From: CALAMD01 sp035301345 | GTDB lineage: Bacteria > Bacillota > Bacilli > Bacillales > Amphibacillaceae | Direction: 5' to 3' | Assembly (NCBI GenBank): GCA_035301345.1 | Contig: DATGUM010000024.1 | Coordinates: 1 to 64,000, forward strand | Length of the DNA stretch: 64,000 bases | Part shown: in pieces, positions 32,419 to 41,564 of the stretch | How the letters are laid out: each line of letters starts with the position of its first letter | Position numbering within the stretch: the first letter of the stretch is position 1 | Notes under the pieces: model-generated | Seen by the model: the letters and a program-made list of their open reading frames with translations, nothing else | The model's database searches: none | Told to the model about the DNA's origin: nothing | Position numbers and translations under genes: made by a program

Positions 32419-33795
32419 CTACAACCGCTTGCGTTTTTCTTTCATTAATAAATAAACACCTAAAATAATGACGATTAACGATGCTCCCCCAGACGTTAGG
32501 AACATTTTATCATATCCAGCACTTGTTGTTTGCGCCACTGTTAAAAAGCTCGCATAGATTGTCGGAAAAACAGTTAAGCCGATTTGGCGCGAGAGTGATA
32601 ACGTTCCGAGCGCAGCTCCTTTTCCATTGTCTGATGCACTTTCTCCGACTAATACATTTAACGGAGCGCCGAGTAAAATACCGAGTCCGAGGCCGGCAAC
32701 GATACTTGCTAGTGTAAATATAAGTAAATTCGTCACGAAAAACTTGAAAGCGAAAAATCCGATTGCACCAATAATTCCTGCTGCAATAACTGTCCGTCGT
32801 GCGCCGAATCGATCGGTTAAAAAGCCTCCGAGGCCAGCACCAATCCCAGAAGATAACGCTAAAGGTGTGAGCCAAAAACCAGCGCTTGATACAGCAACAC
32901 CTAAAACATGTTGGACAAATGAGGGTATATAAATAATACCCGCTAAAAATCCACCTGATAAAAGTCCGAGAGCAACAGTCGTTTGAAACAGGCGTGAACG
33001 AAGCATCGTGTAGGCAATGATTGGATCACCGCCTGAGCGTTCTAAACTTTTCTCATAAAATAAAAAGAGTGCTGCAAAGACAATGCTCAATCCAATGAGT
33101 GAAATCGTCACTAAATCCGTTAAGCTCGCATCTGCTAATCTCGTCATACCGAGCATGAACGTTAAAATACTCACAGATAATAAGAGAGAGCCAACCATAT
33201 CTAATCGTTTGCCTGTTGGTGCTTTCGTCTCTTCGATTTTAACTATCCCAAACGCAATTAACAAAAGAGCAATCGGAATATTAATTAAAAATAACCAATG
33301 CCATGAATCAGTGACGTGTAAAATAACTGCCCCAATATTCGGACCGAGTACGGCAGATAAACCGTGCATACTACCGAGAAGTCCGAGTGCCTTTCCTTGT
33401 TTATCTTTCGGTAATGTTGCTAAGACATGTGAACTTCCGATAATAAATATTCCACCACCACCGATTGCTTGAATAAATCGAGCAATTAAAAGAAAGGTGA
33501 AATTTGGACTAAGCGCGACGAGTAATGAACCGATACCGAAAAGAGCGACTTCGATAATAAATAGTCGTTTGCGCCCGTAATTATCCGAGAGCTTCCCAAT
33601 AATCGGCACACTTATTGCAATACCTAACGTATATAACGTAATACTCCAGGCACCCCACGCAGGCGAAACGTTAAACGACTCATAAATTGTCGTTAACGCT
33701 GTACTTATAATCCCGTTATCTAAACCTGCCATAAATACACCAATTGTAAATAATATAATTGGCCACTTTTGTGACTGCGTACCTTCCCTTGTCAT
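32419..33795 (-). CDS. MFS drug transporter, DHA2-like
   Basis: A 458-residue major facilitator with 12-14 transmembrane helices. The N-terminal half has GVFMAGLDNGIISTAL, the motif A equivalent GKLSDNYGRKRLF (about 65-77), and the antiporter motif C GGGIFIIGSSHV / HGLSAVLGPNIGAVIL. These are typical of proton-driven multidrug exporters. I start at the ATG of MTREG, about 9 bases after GGGG. Single-gene unit ended by a terminator; no adjacent TetR or MarR regulator. Substrate unknown. Confidence 0.9.
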   Translation of the reverse strand: MTREGTQSQKWPIILFTIGVFMAGLDNGIISTALTTIYESFNVSPAWGAWSITLYTLGIAISVPIIGKLSDNYGRKRLFIIEVALFGIGSLLVALSPNFTFLLIARFIQAIGGGGIFIIGSSHVLATLPKDKQGKALGLLGSMHGLSAVLGPNIGAVILHVTDSWHWLFLINIPIALLLIAFGIVKIEETKAPTGKRLDMVGSLLLSVSILTFMLGMTRLADASLTDLVTISLIGLSIVFAALFLFYEKSLERSGGDPIIAYTMLRSRLFQTTVALGLLSGGFLAGIIYIPSFVQHVLGVAVSSAGFWLTPLALSSGIGAGLGGFLTDRFGARRTVIAAGIIGAIGFFAFKFFVTNLLIFTLASIVAGLGLGILLGAPLNVLVGESASDNGKGAALGTLSLSRQIGLTVFPTIYASFLTVAQTTSAGYDKMFLTSGGASLIVIILGVYLLMKEKRKRL

Positions 33796-33831
33796 TCCTA
33801 TCAACCCCGCACAATTTATGTATAATAAAAA

Positions 33832-33864
33832 ACTTGAGACGTCATTAAATGATACGTCTCAAGC
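33832..33864 (-). terminator. Terminator of the DUF1002 gene
   Basis: CTTGAGACGT pairs perfectly with ACGTCTCAAG over an 11-base loop, with T-rich sequence on the minus-strand side (TTTTTTATTATAC). Confidence 0.88.
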
Positions 33865-33870
33865 ATTATT

Positions 33871-34764
33871 TTAATCAAACATATTACTTAATTTATTGAA
33901 GATATTTTTAAAGAAGTTAACGACCTTTTCCCAGAAACCTTCATCTAGTCCAAGCTCTCCTGCTTTATCTTTTAATGATGAAGCAATATCTTCTAATTGA
34001 TTTTTTACTTTGTCAAAATCAATATCTAAGTCACGCATTTTATCAAATAAGTTAGTAAGCATTTGACGATCTTCATCACTTAATGTGATTTCAAGTTTAT
34101 CGAGTTGTTCTTTTACAATTCGCTCGACGTCCTCTTTCGTCGCTGGATCTTGATCAGCAATTGCTTTTTTAATTTCAGCTAATAACTCTGTTACCTTTTC
34201 TTGATCAAGTCCATCTTTTTCTGCTAAATCTGTTGCTACGTCTAACTCTTCATTAGCGACTTCCATTCGGTCTTTATCAAGCATATCCCCATCTGCATCA
34301 TACGCTTTATAAATACCAGTTAATGCAGAGTGGCCTGTTACTTTCACAGGTGATGCAACTTCAACGACTGCGCCTTCAACACCTGCTGTTAAAAGTGCGT
34401 TCGCATACATATCACTCGTTACTTGTGTAATATTATCAGGCGTTACAATATTAATCGTTAATCCTTTTGAATCGTCTTGACGCATAATTTTTGCTGACGA
34501 ATACATGTTTGAATGAGGATCTCCATCAATATAATTGGCAATGTCTGCGCCCGTAACATTATATTCTTGTACTTTACTTGAATCAGTCACATCTAAAAGC
34601 TTACGTACTTCTTCTTTTTGTGCGTCTGATAATGTATCTCCATAAACGACAATTGGCAAACCATACTTCTCATCAATTACGTCATCATCTGCTAATGCTG
34701 GCATAGCAAAGCTAAAAGCTACTACAAATGCGAGTAAAGCGATGATATACTTTCTCATTTTCAT
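33871..34764 (-). CDS. ypuA: DUF1002 secreted protein, YpuA-like
   Basis: A 297-residue exported protein. Signal peptide about 1-25 (cleavage after PALA before DDDV). The body begins with GLPIVVYGDTLSDAQKEEVRKLL and TGADIANY, hallmarks of DUF1002/YpuA, and ends in long helical, highly acidic repeats (EDVERIVKEQLDKLEI...). YpuA is an envelope protein of unknown function. AAGGAG precedes the ATG. It forms a single-gene unit. Confidence 0.92.
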   Translation of the reverse strand: MKMRKYIIALLAFVVAFSFAMPALADDDVIDEKYGLPIVVYGDTLSDAQKEEVRKLLDVTDSSKVQEYNVTGADIANYIDGDPHSNMYSSAKIMRQDDSKGLTINIVTPDNITQVTSDMYANALLTAGVEGAVVEVASPVKVTGHSALTGIYKAYDADGDMLDKDRMEVANEELDVATDLAEKDGLDQEKVTELLAEIKKAIADQDPATKEDVERIVKEQLDKLEITLSDEDRQMLTNLFDKMRDLDIDFDKVKNQLEDIASSLKDKAGELGLDEGFWEKVVNFFKNIFNKLSNMFD

Positions 34765-34994
34765 GATTTAAAACTCCTTTTCGTTTCTCTGTTCATTATT
34801 ATAACCGTTTTTTTCATGATTATCATTATTTTTTATTATTTCCTTTTTCATAAAGATTAAACGTATACGATTAAAACCGAAACTAATGATACACTTAAGT
34901 AAACTATGTCAGTCTGTTTTCTTTGCAAAATACACCGTCATATGATTAAAATAAACAGAATCACTCGTATTAAAAAGGAAGTATGTGATAACAA

Positions 34995-35240
34995 ATGGGT
35001 ATCGTTCTCGTTGACGTCTGTAGTGGAAACGTCATGACGACAGTTGACATTGAACAAATAATAGAAACCGAGTTTCCTGAAGTTGCGGTTATTATCAATG
35101 ATTGTCTGTCTTATTGTGGGTTATGTGGTGTTAGACCGTTCGTCTTAGTGAATGGGAAGATTGTCTTCGGACAAACCGTTGATGAATGTTTAGATAAAAT
35201 AAGAGAAGAAATAAAAAAGGAATTATCTGTTTATGAATAA
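34995..35240 (+). CDS. DUF1450 protein, YuzB-like
   Basis: An 81-residue cytoplasmic protein of the DUF1450 family. Its CLSYCGLCG motif (about 38-46) followed by VRPFVLVNGKIVFG is diagnostic and recalls thioredoxin-fold Fe-S or disulfide proteins. Function unknown. The ATG follows GGAAG. The gene's last codons overlap the left arm of its terminator. Confidence 0.92.
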   Translation: MGIVLVDVCSGNVMTTVDIEQIIETEFPEVAVIINDCLSYCGLCGVRPFVLVNGKIVFGQTVDECLDKIREEIKKELSVYE

Positions 35241-35267
35241 AAATCATGCGCAGATAGTTCCTTTTTG
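35214..35267. terminator. Bidirectional terminator DUF1450 / ridA
   Basis: AAAAAGGAATTATCTG pairs with CAGATAGTTCCTTTTT. The left arm includes the last eight codons of the DUF1450 gene. Confidence 0.85.
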
Positions 35268-35271
35268 TTTA

Positions 35272-35649
35272 TTATTTCGTGTAAGCGACGACGTCCATTT
35301 CAACGATAACATCTTTTGGTAAACGACTCACTTCAACTGTTGCACGAGCTGGGTACGGCTTTTCTAAATAGCTACCGTAAATTTCATTGACAACACCGAA
35401 GTCATCCATTGATTTTAAATAAATAGTAAATTTAACGACGTCATTAAATGATGTGTTTGCTTCTGTTAAAATTGCTTTTAAGTTTTCAAGTACTTGTTTC
35501 GTCTGTGCTTCAATGCCTTCAGCTACTTCTCCGCTTTCTGGATTAACACCGATCTGACCCGAAACGTATAAAAAGTCTCCCGCTTGGATTGCTTGTGAAT
35601 ACGGACCGATTGCAGCAGGTGCATTCGTCGTATGAATTTCTTTTGCCAT
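35272..35649 (-). CDS. ridA: RidA reactive intermediate deaminase
   Basis: A 125-residue RidA/YjgF family protein that hydrolyses reactive enamine/imine intermediates made by PLP enzymes such as threonine dehydratase. Visible landmarks are APAAIGPYSQAIQAGDFLYVSGQIG, the active-site arginine in PYPARATVEVSRLPKDVIVEMDVVA and the terminal Glu. Forms trimers in the cytoplasm. RBS AAGGAGG. It is the last housekeeping gene before the opine/TRAP cassette; a link to imine chemistry there is possible but position alone does not show it. Confidence 0.96.
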   Translation of the reverse strand: MAKEIHTTNAPAAIGPYSQAIQAGDFLYVSGQIGVNPESGEVAEGIEAQTKQVLENLKAILTEANTSFNDVVKFTIYLKSMDDFGVVNEIYGSYLEKPYPARATVEVSRLPKDVIVEMDVVAYTK

Positions 35650-35814
35650 AATAAAAATTCCTCCTTAACGTTCAATTGCTTTTATCATATCATGTTTTGT
35701 ATGTCTTTTGTATATTGCGAAACTTTAGGTTGAACCTCTTAAGAGACCAAAATAACACATTTCCACAATTGACTGTTATACTAAGTGGCTAACTTTCCCT
35801 ATAGATAACTCGGC

Positions 35815-36621
35815 TTAAACGAGTGTTTCCTTTAGCTTAATTGGTGTCAATTGACTAAATCTTTTAATCTCATCTATAAAGTGGCTTTGATCATAATATC
35901 CTAAGTCACTAACGATATGAATTAACTCATCATGTGGCAGATTGGATATCGCACAAATTGAATTTTGAAACCTAACAATTTGGCAAAGTTCTTTTGGATT
36001 AATCCCTAGATGCTTTTTAAATTGTTGCCGAAGGTATCTATCAGAATACCCAATTTCTTTTGCTAAATCTCCTACAGTTATATTTCCTTTGCAACGATAG
36101 ATTCGTTTAACGGCATAATCAATAAAGTATGGAGCAATATGTTCATTTTCTAGATTGTTTTTGATAAACTTCAGAAAATAATTTATTCGTTCATGGAATG
36201 AACTTGGCTCACAAATTTTTTCTACAATAAAGTTATCCATCGAAACTAAATCAAGCAGTGGGAGCTTTTCTTCTCTTATCTCATTCATAGGATATTTAAT
36301 AAGTTTAGCACCTTGCTCAACTAAAACGCGGACACAAAAATGTTCATATCCTGGTTCGAAGAATATTTTTCTACTATCTTTAAATAAACTTCCATAAATA
36401 CTTGCCGTTGGGTTGTTCGGATTACATGAAAAGATAATCTCAATACACCCGTCAGGAAGGACATGAGCTGGAGAGTTGATAACATCTCCTATTGTAAATT
36501 GAGAAAACAGTAAGACATTATGGTTTGGGTAACCTCGCGCCTCAACATATTGTGCTGCAATAGATTTTACATGCGGCTGCAGAGGGAAGTAGTTAAACGA
36601 TTCTTTCGTTTGAGTACTCAT
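35815..36621 (-). CDS. AraC family transcriptional regulator
   Basis: A 268-residue regulator. The N-terminal ~150 residues resemble the DUF6597 sensor domain (YFPLQPHVKSIAAQYVEARG, VLPDGCIEIIFSC, IYGSLFKDSRKIFF). The C-terminal 100 residues are two helix-turn-helix units of the AraC type (GNITVGDLAKEIGYSDRYLRQQFKKHLGINPKE and DLGYYDQSHFIDEIKRFSQLTP). RBS GGAGAGG. It lies downstream of the opine dehydrogenase and TRAP genes on the same strand with a 440-base gap, so it has its own promoter and is a good candidate regulator of the cassette. Confidence 0.9.
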   Translation of the reverse strand: MSTQTKESFNYFPLQPHVKSIAAQYVEARGYPNHNVLLFSQFTIGDVINSPAHVLPDGCIEIIFSCNPNNPTASIYGSLFKDSRKIFFEPGYEHFCVRVLVEQGAKLIKYPMNEIREEKLPLLDLVSMDNFIVEKICEPSSFHERINYFLKFIKNNLENEHIAPYFIDYAVKRIYRCKGNITVGDLAKEIGYSDRYLRQQFKKHLGINPKELCQIVRFQNSICAISNLPHDELIHIVSDLGYYDQSHFIDEIKRFSQLTPIKLKETLV

Positions 36622-36971
36622 ATTATTTACCTCTCCTTATTTTAAATTGTTAAAACCACAAGTATTCTCTCCTAATTTCTGCATTATCCACTGTATGATT
36701 GTTTAAAGGAATGTTTACTATGTAGAAGAATATACAACTGAAAAATACTTACAAAAAATCAGTCATAAGCTACTTTTAAAGTCTATAAGACATGCAAAAT
36801 GTAGCTTTATTATAAACAGCTTTAATTATAGATAATTATATAATTTTAGAGAGAATAAAACCAATCTTTTACAACGCGTTTTTTAATTTAGAGTACGATA
36901 ACTAACGTCATATTTCTTACATATCATCACTTTAGTAAGAACTAAAGAAAAACAACCTCTTCACAAGAAAC

Positions 36972-37012
36972 AAAGCGACTTCTCTATACCATTCAAGAGT
37001 AGTCGCTTTAAA
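36972..37012 (-). terminator. Terminator of the opine dehydrogenase/TRAP transcript
   Basis: AAAGCGACT and AGTCGCTTT pair perfectly across a 20-base interior that itself can pair weakly. The rest of 36622-37059 is AT-rich with no gene I can support. Confidence 0.75.
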
Positions 37013-37059
37013 TCTTTTGAAAAACCTTTTAACTTTCTAAAATTTTTTCAAATTGTTTT

Positions 37060-38187
37060 TTATCCATGTAAAACATAGTTCTTAATTTGAGCAGGCGACA
37101 TTTCCGATAACCCTAAATCTTCTAAAGCTATTGCGTTACTTTCATAGTCTTTATCAATCCCTATACTTAGCAACTCAACAAGAGATTTCATGACGGTTAC
37201 ATTGACACCTAAATGTTCACCTAATCTTATTAACGGAATAAAGCTACAAGGAATATCTTCCGCAGTCATATCATACGCTGATGTAGCAGTTTCCATTGCA
37301 AACTCTTGAGCAGATTTATTTGTTCTAATGATTTCATACATACTTGTTCCTTTAGCCCCGAATGGACTGTACATTTCTTTATAGCTTTCCATAATCGTAG
37401 GAACCTCTATATCTAAAGCTTTTGCAATAGCTCTTCTTTCCTTATCAACCTCTTCCATTATTCGTCCAACAGATTTTGTTACGCCATCACGATAAAAATA
37501 AAAAGGCTCTGCTCCAAGCTTTTCAATAAAACCAAGATTACTTGTCACAACAGGGGCATGTAAAAAACCATTCAAATTTGATAAATTAATTTCTAATACA
37601 CTTGTTGCCTCTTCAAATTGTGGATAAAGCTTTTGGACAACTTCTAACACTCGTTTATTTTCAGTTGCCGGCATTGCTGCGATTTTCACCTTATCCTTAG
37701 TTGCACTAATATAAACTTCTCCAGGATTCACTAAAGATGTTAAATAAACAAGCAAGTTAGTTTCAGCTATTGTTACATCCTTACCATGCTCCTCCAATAA
37801 AGTTTTATATCTTAAAGAATCCCAATAACCAGTGTTGATGACAATTATTTGTCCATCTCGTAAGTGTTCAACGATCATCTCAAACAAATCGTCATGCCCA
37901 AAACCAGGTATGGCGACCATAATAACTTCTGCTTCCTTAAATGCTTCTGAAGGATCAACTGTTATAGATTTAGGCATTGCCAAACCATTCTTTTTTGACA
38001 ACGTGTTACCTGTTACTTTTATACCTTTTTGTTCGATAACAGGTTCAATAGAAGAAATAAATTTTGGGAGCTGAAATAATGTTACATCATGTCCGAGCAA
38101 TGTTAAGTCCCCAGCAATCGACAATCCTCCTCGGCCGCCACCACATACTGTTACTTTAATTCCTTTTTCACTTTCTTGTTTTATCAA
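37060..38187 (-). CDS. NAD(P)-dependent octopine/nopaline-type dehydrogenase
   Basis: A 375-residue opine dehydrogenase family protein. A Rossmann domain at the N-terminus starts VTVCGGGRGGLSIAGDLTLLGHDVTLF, with the coenzyme loop GGGRGG, and ADP-binding residues. The C-terminal catalytic domain (about 185-375) carries NLNGFLHAPVVTSNLG and the conserved His and Asp region before LGVNVTVMKSLVELL. Such enzymes oxidise or form N-(carboxyalkyl) amino acids from an amino acid, a 2-oxoacid and NAD(P)H. Downstream of and co-directional with dctM (about 60 bases), so it is likely the last gene of the TRAP operon. I start at TTG, 6 bases after GAGGTG; a GTG three codons earlier is possible. The substrate is unknown. 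Confidence 0.9.
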   Translation of the reverse strand: MIKQESEKGIKVTVCGGGRGGLSIAGDLTLLGHDVTLFQLPKFISSIEPVIEQKGIKVTGNTLSKKNGLAMPKSITVDPSEAFKEAEVIMVAIPGFGHDDLFEMIVEHLRDGQIIVINTGYWDSLRYKTLLEEHGKDVTIAETNLLVYLTSLVNPGEVYISATKDKVKIAAMPATENKRVLEVVQKLYPQFEEATSVLEINLSNLNGFLHAPVVTSNLGFIEKLGAEPFYFYRDGVTKSVGRIMEEVDKERRAIAKALDIEVPTIMESYKEMYSPFGAKGTSMYEIIRTNKSAQEFAMETATSAYDMTAEDIPCSFIPLIRLGEHLGVNVTVMKSLVELLSIGIDKDYESNAIALEDLGLSEMSPAQIKNYVLHG

Positions 38188-38249
38188 GTTAAACACCTCA
38201 TATGTTAGATTTAATAAATGATTATTTTATAAAATGATTTTTCTATTCT

Positions 38250-39551
38250 TTAATAACCTAGAATTAATTTCGGTAAAAATAAAGAAAGTTCTGGTAAATA
38301 AGTAGTTATCATTAAAGTTGGTAACCAAGCAAATATTATCATTATTATTGTCGGCTTAATCATTTCTGTAATAGGCACTTTCCCCACTTGCGACCCAAAA
38401 TATAAAAGCGGCGCAGTTGGAGGGGTAATGTTACCCATTCCTAAGTTTACAGCTAATATTGCAGCAAAGTGTACGGGATCAACACCGATATTAACAGCTA
38501 CTGGTAAAAGAATTGGTGTTAGTAATAAAACTCCACTTATATCGTCAATTAACATGGCCATTAATATTAAAAACAAATTAATCATTAATAATATAATAAA
38601 TTTGTTTTCAGAAACAGATAATAAAATGTCAGTCAATCGATTTGGTATATCTTCCATAACCATCATGCGACTTAATAATGATGTACCATAAATCATCAAC
38701 ATGATTACACCTGTTGTTATCGCGGTTTCTTTCATTACAGTAAGAAAATTATCTTTTGTTAATCCTTTATAAACCCAGAAGCCAACAGGTATTGCATAAA
38801 GTACAGCAACTGCCGCTGCCTCAGTCGGAGTCATAAAGCCTCCATAAATACTCCCTAAAACTATGATAGGCAACGCTAGCCCTGGTGATGCTGCAATTGT
38901 CCGTTTTCGAAATTTAACCGGCATAGTTTCCGTAGAGTTTATATCATTTGGTTTTTTTATATTTTCTTTTCTCATAAGAACCACATTAATAATACTTAAT
39001 AATATTATTAGAATAACTCCTGGAATAACCGTTGATAAAAAACTAGCTAATACCGATTGATTACCTGCCCACGCAAACAAAATCATAATTGTACTTGGAG
39101 GAATTAACATACCAAGTACCGAAGCGCTGGATAGCAATGCTGCAGAATAGCCTCTTGGGTATCCAGATTCTTTTAATTTTGGTGACATAATCTGACCAAT
39201 TGCCATTAAAGCAGCTACTGAACTCCCGGATATAGACCCAAAGATTGCACATGAAAATATGACTACAATTCCAAGACTCGCTTTTATCTTTTGAACAAAG
39301 AGTTCAGCAAACTCAATCAGCTTATCTGCAATACGCCCCTTATCCATTATTCCTCCAATCATAATGAATAAAGGAAGAGCTAGGAGTAAAAAGTTATTCA
39401 TTTGGCTAAATCCAAAAGGTATTAAAAAGGAAGTATCATATCCTAATGAAAAAATTATATAAACTGTAGTAGCCAAAAAAGCAAACGAAACAGGAACACC
39501 GATAATCAATGTTAATATTAAAATCCCAAATGCTATTATCATATCTTTCAC
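38250..39551 (-). CDS. dctM: TRAP transporter large permease, DctM-type
   Basis: A 433-residue integral membrane subunit with about 12 helices. FGSISGSSVAALMAIGQIMSPKLKESGYPRGYSAALLSSASVLGMLIPPSTIMILFAW and LTPILLPVAVNIGVDPVHFAAILAVNLGMGNITPPTAPLLYFGS are the two diagnostic re-entrant/ion-binding blocks of DctM. It is the ion-coupled transport subunit of a Na+-dependent TRAP system. It starts GTG at 39551, overlapping no gene; three bases separate it from dctQ. Confidence 0.95.
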   Translation of the reverse strand: MKDMIIAFGILILTLIIGVPVSFAFLATTVYIIFSLGYDTSFLIPFGFSQMNNFLLLALPLFIMIGGIMDKGRIADKLIEFAELFVQKIKASLGIVVIFSCAIFGSISGSSVAALMAIGQIMSPKLKESGYPRGYSAALLSSASVLGMLIPPSTIMILFAWAGNQSVLASFLSTVIPGVILIILLSIINVVLMRKENIKKPNDINSTETMPVKFRKRTIAASPGLALPIIVLGSIYGGFMTPTEAAAVAVLYAIPVGFWVYKGLTKDNFLTVMKETAITTGVIMLMIYGTSLLSRMMVMEDIPNRLTDILLSVSENKFIILLMINLFLILMAMLIDDISGVLLLTPILLPVAVNIGVDPVHFAAILAVNLGMGNITPPTAPLLYFGSQVGKVPITEMIKPTIIMIIFAWLPTLMITTYLPELSLFLPKLILGY

Positions 39552-39554
39552 AAC

Positions 39555-40085
39555 CTAACCTAGTTTTTCATCATTTAAAACGAGTTCACGTTTAGAAAAG
39601 AACGCTTCTTTAATATCCTTTATAAGGTTGATTAATGAATGTAAACTCATTAATAGAAAACCTACAAATAAAGAACTCTCAGGAACATACATAGGAATTC
39701 GCAATACTAAAGATTTCTCTCCACTTTCAATTCCCGATAAAAATTGATCAAAGGACCATAAAGAAAAGATCACGCATAAAAGAAAAACGATTAACGATGA
39801 AAGAATTTTTATTCCTGACCGTATATTTTGGTTTTGAATCAAAAGATCAACAATATCTATATTGACGTGACTTTTAGTAAACGTACCGTGAGATGCACCT
39901 ATAAAATACATCCATACAGCGATAAGAAGAACGACTTCTCCAAATCCATATAAGTCTACTTTAAATAAATAACGCATAAAAACTGTTGCACAAACAAACA
40001 ATAATATGAGAACACTCGATAGAATTAAAAATACCTTTTCGAATTTTAGAAGGCCATCATATAAGAATTTCCCTAATTTTTTCAT
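39555..40085 (-). CDS. dctQ: TRAP transporter small permease, DctQ-type
   Basis: A 176-residue membrane protein with four transmembrane helices (about 17-40, 50-67, 85-108 and 128-150). The loop TKSHVNIDIVDLLI after helix 2 is the family signature. It pairs with DctM in the membrane complex. It lies between dctP and dctM in the operon. Confidence 0.93.
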   Translation of the reverse strand: MKKLGKFLYDGLLKFEKVFLILSSVLILLFVCATVFMRYLFKVDLYGFGEVVLLIAVWMYFIGASHGTFTKSHVNIDIVDLLIQNQNIRSGIKILSSLIVFLLCVIFSLWSFDQFLSGIESGEKSLVLRIPMYVPESSLFVGFLLMSLHSLINLIKDIKEAFFSKRELVLNDEKLG

Positions 40086-40132
40086 ACTTTTTCCTTCTCT
40101 CCGGAACAGACGAATCCCAAAGTTTATCTGTA

Positions 40133-41173
40133 TTATTTTTCATCTGCAATTTCCAACATTCTTTCATATAATTCATCACCAAGTTCTTCTTTTATGAGAG
40201 GCCATACTTGTTCTTTTGAAAGCTCAGCCATCTCTTCCATTTCTTTGTCATCAAACTTAATGACATTAATGCCTGATTCCTCCATATTTATAAACGCTTG
40301 CTCACTGCGGTCTTCTATATTACTAAAGCTCTCATTCGTCATCTCTTCAGCGGCATCTGTGATAATATCCCTATCTTCTTCACTTAATCTTTCCCACAAA
40401 TCATTACCAATTAATAACTGAGTCGTTTCAAAATATAAACGATAATCATAGTAATATTTTATTGTGTCATTAAATAAATTAAAGTTACTTTCAGGGTGTC
40501 CGCCAATCCATCCATCTACCTGCCCAGTCTGCATTGAAGTAAATATATCCTCAAATGGCATTGAAAGAGTTCTAAACCCTAAAATTTCAGCATTTTTCTG
40601 ATGCTCTGGCCACTCAGGAACTCTAATTGATAAGCCAGTATCAGTATTGAAATCAAGTGGATCTTTGATTTCTTTCACAGTCCCAATACCACCAAACCCT
40701 GCTGGATGAAAGCCTAATAACTGAATATTATTCTCTAAATGAATATCTGAGAGTATCTCAACCAACTCCGAACCAGGTTTATAACTATCGATAGCGCTTT
40801 CATATGTTTGGAAAAGATAAGGCACATTACTAATAACTAAACGTGGATCAATTTGTGTCGGGATTGAAATTAATCCTAAGTCAACACTTCCTGAGCCTAT
40901 CTCTTTATACATAAGTGAATAGTCCCCTAGTTGATTGTTCGGATAAACTTGCATCTCAATACGTCCATCAGTTTTTTCTTTAACTTTTTCTACAAATTCT
41001 TCCAAGTCTTGTGTACTAGGATCATCATCAGGTAACATTGCAGCTACACGTAACTTTATTGTATCTCCGTCTCCTGAGCTATCACTATTATTATCAATTT
41101 TCGTCTCGTCCTTACTACAAGCAAAAAGAATCATTAAGAGACTGAATATTATGAATACTTTAGTTAAACGCAT
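40133..41173 (-). CDS. dctP: TRAP transporter substrate-binding lipoprotein, DctP-type
   Basis: A 346-residue lipoprotein with lipobox LFAC at about 16-19 and an acidic linker. The DctP domain runs from about 42: RVAAMLPDDDPSTQDLEEFVEKVKEKTDGRIEMQVYPNNQLGDYS. The conserved arginine that contacts the ligand carboxylate lies in LSIRVPEWPEHQKNAEILGFRTLSMPFEDIFTSMQTGQVDGWIGG. First gene of the TRAP operon. The presence of this arginine argues for a carboxylate substrate; which one is not visible. Upstream no clear riboswitch was seen. Confidence 0.93.
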   Translation of the reverse strand: MRLTKVFIIFSLLMILFACSKDETKIDNNSDSSGDGDTIKLRVAAMLPDDDPSTQDLEEFVEKVKEKTDGRIEMQVYPNNQLGDYSLMYKEIGSGSVDLGLISIPTQIDPRLVISNVPYLFQTYESAIDSYKPGSELVEILSDIHLENNIQLLGFHPAGFGGIGTVKEIKDPLDFNTDTGLSIRVPEWPEHQKNAEILGFRTLSMPFEDIFTSMQTGQVDGWIGGHPESNFNLFNDTIKYYYDYRLYFETTQLLIGNDLWERLSEEDRDIITDAAEEMTNESFSNIEDRSEQAFINMEESGINVIKFDDKEMEEMAELSKEQVWPLIKEELGDELYERMLEIADEK

Positions 41174-41364
41174 TTTTCCCCCTCCTTAAATTAGAATAAA
41201 ACAATTATTTGCCAACTCTACCACCTAATAAAATAAACTACCTCCTTTTATTTGCTTCTCAGTTTAAAGCTTCTTTAGCTAAAAATAATATATCACATAA
41301 AAATATCGCACTATAGGAAAAATCGGATATAACTTTCATTATTAAGCGATTTATTTACACGAAT

Positions 41365-41546
41365 AAGAGGCTAGGATAAAAGTAACTAGAAATACTGAAA
41401 ACACGAACAATTAATAGAATAGAATTGCTTCAGAAGTGTACTACGAAGAATTGATGCATATTCTTCGGTAGTCTCCGTACATTGCTTCCGCTTTAAGCTT
41501 CTATCGTTCGTGTTCTTTCTAGCATGCTTTGTTTTGTCCCAACCTC
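41365..41546. repeat. Nested palindromic repeat in terminator-like arms, copy B
   Basis: Outer arms AAGAGGCTAGGATAAAA (41365-41381) and TTTTGTCCCAACCTC (41532-41546) pair imperfectly and resemble the arms around the IS remnant at 30972-31395. A middle pair CTAGAAA...AACACGAAC and GTTCGTGTT...TTTCTAG nests inside, and a core hairpin ACTACGAAGAA...TTCTTCGGTAGT lies at about 41441-41471. The core matches copies A and C. It fills the 390-base gap 41174-41564 between dctP and the MATE gene, which holds no gene. Confidence 0.65.
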
Positions 41547-41564
41547 AGTGTTTTTTTATATTAA

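Noticed and set aside
32510..32875. 121-codon minus-strand frame inside the MFS gene
   Set aside because: It is an out-of-frame shadow of the transporter on the same strand, arginine/cysteine rich with no start signal.
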